This document shows positions 59,903-64,000 of a stretch of DNA of 64,000 nucleotides, piece after piece. This DNA is from an uncultured Pseudoclavibacter sp. (GTDB lineage: Bacteria; Actinomycetota; Actinomycetes; Actinomycetales; Microbacteriaceae), in the NCBI GenBank assembly GCA_946221025.1, contig CAMIMS010000001.1, positions 52,069-116,068 of the forward strand, read 5' to 3'. Numbering within the stretch: position 1 is the first letter of the stretch; every line of letters starts with the position of its first letter. Under the pieces are notes generated by a model. The model saw only the letters and a list, made by a program, of their open reading frames with translations. It did not search any database and had not been told where the DNA came from. A program made the translations under genes and the position numbers.

Positions 59903-60804
59903 GCAACACGCCGCCGGAGGTTGATCGCACCGCGGCAAGCCGCGCCGCGGTTGCCGCCAGGCGCGCACGCGCGGCGGTGAAGCAGCACATCGCCTGCGGC
60001 GAGCGAAGCTGCATCGATGTGCTTGACGCATCGGCCGATGCCGAGAACACGGCAGAGCACCGTCTGCGGGTGACGGAGTTTCTCTCCTCCATTCCCCGCA
60101 TCGGTGCGACCAAGACCCAGCGCATTCTCGCCACCCTCCGCATATCTCCCGCGAAGCGGCTCGGAGGTCTTGGTGCGAAACAGCGCATCCGCCTTCGCGA
60201 ATATCTGGAGGAGCACGTGTCCGAGAACGATCGTCCGCGGCTGCTCGTGCTCGCTGGCCCCACCGCGGTGGGCAAGGGCACGGTTGCCGCCTACATTCGC
60301 GAGCACTACCCGGAAGTCATGATCTCGGTCTCGGCCACGACCCGAACCCCGAGGCCCGGCGAGGTTGACGGGGTGCACTATCGCTTTCTCGGTGGGGATG
60401 AGTTCCAGCGCCTCGTTGATGAGGATGAGTTCCTCGAGCACGCCGTCGTGCACAACCTCTCGAGCTACGGCACGCTTCGCGCGCCGATTCAGCAGGCGCT
60501 TGACGAGCGACGCCCGGTCATGCTCGAGATCGACATTCAGGGCGCGCGGCAGGTCCGTTCTCGCATGCCAGACGCTAGACTCGTCTTTCTGCGTCCTCCC
60601 AGCTGGGATGAGCTTGTGAACCGGTTGGTCGGACGCGGCACCGAGTCAGCTGACGAACAGGCCAGGCGCCTCGAAACCGCCAAGGTCGAGTTAGCTGCCC
60701 AAGACGAATTCGATGACGTCGTTGTGAACGACAGCGTGGCCGAGGCCGCGCGGAAGGTGGTCGCCCTCATGGGCATCGCACCGAAGGAGGACGCAGATGG
60801 TTGA
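59899..60804 (+). CDS. gmk: Guanylate kinase with an N-terminal actinobacterial IHF-like (mIHF) domain
   Basis: A 301-residue protein, about 100 longer than a normal guanylate kinase. Residues about 114-301 are Gmk: Walker [14 protein letters not shown] (120-128), the GMP-binding [32 protein letters not shown] and [12 protein letters not shown]. Residues 1-105 match actinobacterial integration host factor: [20 protein letters not shown], then [26 protein letters not shown] helix-turn-helix and [15 protein letters not shown]. In many actinobacteria mihF and gmk are separate adjacent genes; here they are one frame without a stop. GTG start overlaps pyrF; rpoZ overlaps the 3' end by 8 bases. Confidence 0.93.
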   Translation: MSNTPPEVDRTAASRAAVAARRARAAVKQHIACGERSCIDVLDASADAENTAEHRLRVTEFLSSIPRIGATKTQRILATLRISPAKRLGGLGAKQRIRLREYLEEHVSENDRPRLLVLAGPTAVGKGTVAAYIREHYPEVMISVSATTRTPRPGEVDGVHYRFLGGDEFQRLVDEDEFLEHAVVHNLSSYGTLRAPIQQALDERRPVMLEIDIQGARQVRSRMPDARLVFLRPPSWDELVNRLVGRGTESADEQARRLETAKVELAAQDEFDDVVVNDSVAEAARKVVALMGIAPKEDADG

Positions 60805-61174
60805 AAAGATGCAGGGCATCGTCGAGCCGGCGCTGGATGAGCTTCTCCAGCACGTAGACAACAAGTACCAGCTCGTCATCTTCGCGTCCCGCCGCGCTCG
60901 CCAAATCAATGACTACTACACCGACCTGCAGGACGGTGCGATCTACGAGAACGTCGGACCGCTGGTCGACTCCTCGCTCGACGACAAGCCCCTGTCGATC
61001 GCGCTGCACGAGATCAACGCGAACAAGCTCGAGATGATTCCGGCCGATCAGGCTCCGCAGCTTGGCGAAGAAATCGATCTCGACATTGACCTCGATGCTG
61101 AGGCGGTCGAGCTTGACGACGTCGAGCTCGAGGAGGAAACACCCGACGCCGACGCGGAGTCCGAGGCGAAGTAG
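60797..61174 (+). CDS. rpoZ: DNA-directed RNA polymerase subunit omega
   Basis: A 125-residue omega subunit that helps fold beta' and, in proteobacteria, forms a ppGpp site. Core: [38 protein letters not shown], then [18 protein letters not shown]. The last 45 residues are an acidic Asp/Glu tail not found in the E. coli protein. The ATG is in the last codons of gmk (8-base overlap) after GAAGGAGG, so the two are co-translated. gmk-rpoZ-coaBC-metK-priA is the standard actinobacterial order. Confidence 0.95.
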   Translation: MVEKMQGIVEPALDELLQHVDNKYQLVIFASRRARQINDYYTDLQDGAIYENVGPLVDSSLDDKPLSIALHEINANKLEMIPADQAPQLGEEIDLDIDLDAEAVELDDVELEEETPDADAESEAK

Positions 61175-61177
61175 CCC

Positions 61178-62419
61178 ATGACGCATCCCGGCGGCCCGCT
61201 TCGCATTGTCGTCGGGATGAGCGGTGGAATCGCCGCCTACAAAGCGGTCGGGCTCATCCGTGATCTCGTGCTTGAGGGGCACGAGGTGCACGCCGTCCCG
61301 ACTGCGTCGGCACTGCGGTTCATCGGTAAGCCCACCCTCGAGGCGATCAGCCGCAACCCGGTGACCGATGAGGTCTTCGACGGTGTCGCAGAAGTGCGCC
61401 ACGTGGCTCTCGGTCAACAGGCCGATGTGATCGCGATTGTTCCGGCAACCGCGAACACCATCGCCAAGCTCGCGTCGGGTCTCGCGGACGACCTGCTCGG
61501 CACGACCGTGCTCGCCTCGAGCGCACCGCTGGTCGTCGCGCCGGCCATGCACACCGGGATGTGGGAGCATGCGTCCACGCAGGCGAATGTCGCCGTCTTG
61601 CGGGAGCGCGGCACCATCATCGTTGGACCTGATTCTGGGCAGCTCACCGGCGACGACTCCGGTCCGGGTCGTCTCGCGGATCTCGCCGAGGTTCGCACGG
61701 CGATTACCGAGGCCGCGCGGGGGAACGTGACGCATTCGACCGCGAGCAGTGAGCAGTCAGCGTTGCGCGACTACGCGGGGCGACGAGTGCTCGTGACAGC
61801 CGGTGGTACCCGTGAACCCCTCGACCCGGTGCGTTTTCTCGGGAACCGCTCATCGGGCCGCCAGGGCATTGCCATCGCCGACCGCGCGAGGCTTCGGGGG
61901 GCGGACGTCACCCTGATCGGGGCGAATCTCGAAGTCGATGCGCCTGATGGTCTGCGCGTGATTCCGGTCACTTCGACCGAAGAACTCCACCATGCCTGCA
62001 CGGCTGAGCTCCCCGGCCACGATCTGATCGTCATGGCCGCGGCGGTTGCCGACTACCGCCCGGTGTCGGTGTCTGAGACGAAGATCGCGAAAGAGGATGC
62101 GGGCGATCAACTCACCGTCACCCTCGAGAAAACTCCCGACATTCTGCGGGGACTTGTCGCGAGTGCTTCGGCCGAGCAGATCATCGTCGGATTCGCTGCG
62201 GAAACGGAGCCCGACGATGAGCGCCTGCTTGACCGTGCTCGCGCCAAGCTTCAGCGCAAGGGATGCGATGTGCTCGTCGTGAACCGAGTCGGCTGGGAGC
62301 TCGGTTTCCAACGCGACGAGAATGAGGTCGTCGTGCTCGCGCGCGACGGCGAGATCATTCAGCGCGCCGCCGGATCCAAAACGTCGGTGGCTGACGCGAT
62401 CCTGGATTCCGTTCGCTAA
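61178..62419 (+). CDS. coaBC: Bifunctional phosphopantothenoylcysteine decarboxylase / phosphopantothenate--cysteine ligase
   Basis: A 413-residue coenzyme A synthesis enzyme. N-terminal CoaC flavoprotein (residues 1-185): [20 protein letters not shown], active-site His in [20 protein letters not shown], and [11 protein letters not shown]-terminal Coa[46 protein letters not shown] and LEKTPDIL. A linker of about 15 residues joins the halves. Starts 3 bases after rpoZ. Confidence 0.95.
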   Translation: MTHPGGPLRIVVGMSGGIAAYKAVGLIRDLVLEGHEVHAVPTASALRFIGKPTLEAISRNPVTDEVFDGVAEVRHVALGQQADVIAIVPATANTIAKLASGLADDLLGTTVLASSAPLVVAPAMHTGMWEHASTQANVAVLRERGTIIVGPDSGQLTGDDSGPGRLADLAEVRTAITEAARGNVTHSTASSEQSALRDYAGRRVLVTAGGTREPLDPVRFLGNRSSGRQGIAIADRARLRGADVTLIGANLEVDAPDGLRVIPVTSTEELHHACTAELPGHDLIVMAAAVADYRPVSVSETKIAKEDAGDQLTVTLEKTPDILRGLVASASAEQIIVGFAAETEPDDERLLDRARAKLQRKGCDVLVVNRVGWELGFQRDENEVVVLARDGEIIQRAAGSKTSVADAILDSVR

Positions 62420-62460
62420 ACCCGCTTGACACCCGTCACGATTGCGCGAGGAGCATCACG

Positions 62461-63660
62461 ATGTCGAACCTGCGTCTTTTCACCTCCGAGTCGGTCACCG
62501 AAGGTCACCCCGACAAACTCTGCGACCAGGTCTCTGATCGCATCCTCGACGCGATGCTCACCGAAGATCCGTCGTCACGTGTTGCGGTCGAAACCCTCGT
62601 CACGAACGGTCTCGTGCAGATCGCTGGCGAAGTTTCAACCGCGGCGCCGGTCGATATTCCCGCAATCGCGCGTGAGGCGATCGCCCGCGTCGGCTACACG
62701 TCAAGCGAGGTGGGATTCGACGCGTCAAGCTGCGGCGTGAACGTCGCGATTGGCCGACAGGCACCGGAAATCGCGGCAGGGGTCAACGAGTCGCTCGAAG
62801 TGCGCGAGGGTGCTCCCGATCGGGCGCGCGATGCCCACGAATCGCTCGGTGCGGGCGATCAGGGCCTCATGTTCGGATTCGCGAGCGACGAAACCGACAC
62901 GGCGATGCCGATGCCGATCTGGGTCGCGCACCGCCTGGCCGAACGCCTCGCGCAGGTCCGTCACACCGGCGAGCTCGACTACCTCCGGCCCGATGGGAAG
63001 ACCCAGGCGACGATCGGGTACGACGGAGCGACCCCGGTCACCGCGAACACGATCGTGGTATCGACCCAGCACGATCCGGGCGTGGAGCTTGCCACGGTGC
63101 GCAGCGACATCGCGAAGCACGTGATCATGCCCGTGCTCGAAACGACGTCGCTCGACACAAGCGATGTGCGTTTCCTGGTGAACCCGTCGGGAAGCTTTAT
63201 CGATGGCGGCCCTCGAGCCGATGCGGGGCTCACGGGCCGCAAGATCATCGTCGACACCTACGGCGGGTTTTCTCGGCACGGCGGGGGAGCGTTCAGCGGG
63301 AAAGACCCTTCGAAGGTCGACCGCTCCGGCGCGTACGCCATGCGGTGGGTCGCGAAGAACGTTGTCGCGGCGGGGCTCGCCAAACGCCTTGAGGTGCAGG
63401 TCGCGTACGCGATCGGCTCCGCGGAGCCGGTCGGGCTCTACGTTGAGACCTTCGGCACCGCCGAGGTCGATCCGGCCGACATTGAACGCGCCATTCGCGA
63501 CGTATTCGATCTGCGCCCGGCGGCGATCATCGAAGCGCTCGATCTGAAGCGTCCGATTTACGCTGCGACGGCGACCTACGGACATTTCGGCCGAGAATTG
63601 CCGGACTTCACGTGGGAGCGAACCGACCGGGTCGACGACCTGCGCGCCGCAATCCGATAG
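62461..63660 (+). CDS. metK: S-adenosylmethionine synthase
   Basis: A 399-residue enzyme making S-adenosylmethionine from methionine and ATP. The N-terminus [20 protein letters not shown] has the catalytic His; the signature [16 protein letters not shown] (near residue 137) and the P-loop-like [19 protein letters not shown] (near 275) are intact. The end [20 protein letters not shown] is typical. GAGGAG lies 7 bases before the ATG. I see no SAM riboswitch in the 41-base spacer. Confidence 0.97.
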   Translation: MSNLRLFTSESVTEGHPDKLCDQVSDRILDAMLTEDPSSRVAVETLVTNGLVQIAGEVSTAAPVDIPAIAREAIARVGYTSSEVGFDASSCGVNVAIGRQAPEIAAGVNESLEVREGAPDRARDAHESLGAGDQGLMFGFASDETDTAMPMPIWVAHRLAERLAQVRHTGELDYLRPDGKTQATIGYDGATPVTANTIVVSTQHDPGVELATVRSDIAKHVIMPVLETTSLDTSDVRFLVNPSGSFIDGGPRADAGLTGRKIIVDTYGGFSRHGGGAFSGKDPSKVDRSGAYAMRWVAKNVVAAGLAKRLEVQVAYAIGSAEPVGLYVETFGTAEVDPADIERAIRDVFDLRPAAIIEALDLKRPIYAATATYGHFGRELPDFTWERTDRVDDLRAAIR

Positions 63661-63671
63661 CTGGCACCGGC

Positions 63672-64000
63672 ATGACGGTCGCACGCGTCGTGCTCGCCTC
63701 CCCGCTTCCGCAGCTCGACCGGCCATTCGAATACCGGGTGCCCGATGTGCTCGAGGAGACGATTGGAGTCGGTTGCCGCATTCGTGTTCCCCTGCGAACT
63801 GGCGGCAGAAGTGTCGAAGCGTATGTGCTCGAGCTCCTCGAGGAAGCATCGTTCACGGGCAAGCTCGCGGAGGTGACGGAGGTGGTATCGGCCGTGCCGG
63901 TTCTCACGGAGCAGGTCGCCGAGCTCTCCCGGCGCGTTGCCGACCGTCAGGCGGGCGTCATGGCCGACGTGCTGCGCCTGGCGATTCCCGCCCGTTCGGC
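63672..64000 (+). CDS. priA: Primosomal protein N' (PriA), N-terminal part (runs off the window)
   Basis: The frame from the ATG at 63672 stays open to base 64000 (109 codons plus two bases). It starts MTVARVVLASPLPQLDRPFE and continues YRVPDVLEETIGVGCRIRVP, the conserved N-terminal 3'-DNA-binding domain of PriA. The position after metK is where priA lies in most actinobacteria. Actinobacterial PriA often lacks a functional helicase site; that part lies outside the window. Confidence 0.9.
   Translation, partial: MTVARVVLASPLPQLDRPFEYRVPDVLEETIGVGCRIRVPLRTGGRSVEAYVLELLEEASFTGKLAEVTEVVSAVPVLTEQVAELSRRVADRQAGVMADVLRLAIPARS

Noticed and set aside
62426..62431. Perfect TTGACA before metK as a promoter -35
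   Set aside because: No -10 hexamer at 16-18 bases; that position is the metK ribosome-binding site.
62420..62460. SAM riboswitch before metK
   Set aside because: The spacer is only 41 bases with no conserved core.

Overview
The window is a gene-dense, high-G+C chromosomal segment from an actinobacterium. Actinobacteria-restricted families (SepH, DUF4193, DUF3093, DUF3710, DUF3159, DUF3000, an mIHF-type domain, the PH-like pyrC-carA spacer protein), GTG/TTG starts, strong codon bias and gene order point to Micrococcales, most likely Microbacteriaceae (inference from gene order and protein style, not from a tree). There is no insertion sequence, integrase, prophage, CRISPR array or rRNA, and no stretch over 300 bases lacks a gene.

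Layout. 1-3.4 kb: 5' end of sepH (minus), then DUF4193, DUF3093 (minus), dut, DUF3710 and DUF3159. 3.4-7.9 kb: aconitase acnA, with an iron-box-like palindrome upstream, and NADP-type glutamate dehydrogenase gdhA, each followed by a strong hairpin. 7.9-15.4 kb (minus): a fatty acid oxidation pair (fadB-like, fadA-like), RNase D, DUF3000, a RibD-type reductase, sufE and a rhodanese-type sulfurtransferase. 15.6-18.4 kb: zapE, a DUF456 membrane protein, tRNA-Val(CAC) on minus, tRNA-Gly(GCC)-Cys(GCA)-Val(GAC) on plus, and a small basic hypothetical protein. 18.5-33.5 kb: thrS, HIT protein, pdxST, M18 aminopeptidase, yebC, ruvCAB, yajC-secD-secF and rel. 33.5-36.2 kb (minus): an AbiEi-like protein, a DUF349 protein and a membrane-anchored cyclophilin. 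36.3-51 kb: rarA, rpsD, DUF948, a small membrane protein, alaS, ruvX, mltG, aroE-C-K-B-Q, DUF4190, efp and nusB. 51-64 kb: a tightly coupled pyrimidine operon (pyrR, pyrB, pyrC, PH-like, carA, carB, pyrF) running into gmk, rpoZ, coaBC, metK and the 5' end of priA.

How the genes work together. The main units are Holliday-junction processing (ruvCAB, with ruvX and rarA elsewhere), protein export (yajC-secDF), the stringent response (rel), the shikimate pathway (aroE, C, K, B, Q), pyrimidine synthesis under apparent PyrR translational control, and nucleotide/cofactor supply next to RNA polymerase omega. Most neighbours in these operons overlap by 4 bp (ATGA/GTGA) and are probably translationally coupled.

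Nothing here is an obvious new defence or mobile system. The items most worth a second look are the guanylate kinase that carries an actinobacterial IHF-like DNA-binding domain at its N-terminus, the PyrR-type RNA loop next to the pyrR ribosome-binding site, the DtxR/IdeR-like palindrome before acnA, the strong recurrence of the DNA word GGATGC/GCATCC across the window, and several genes whose promoter spacing predicts leaderless mRNAs.
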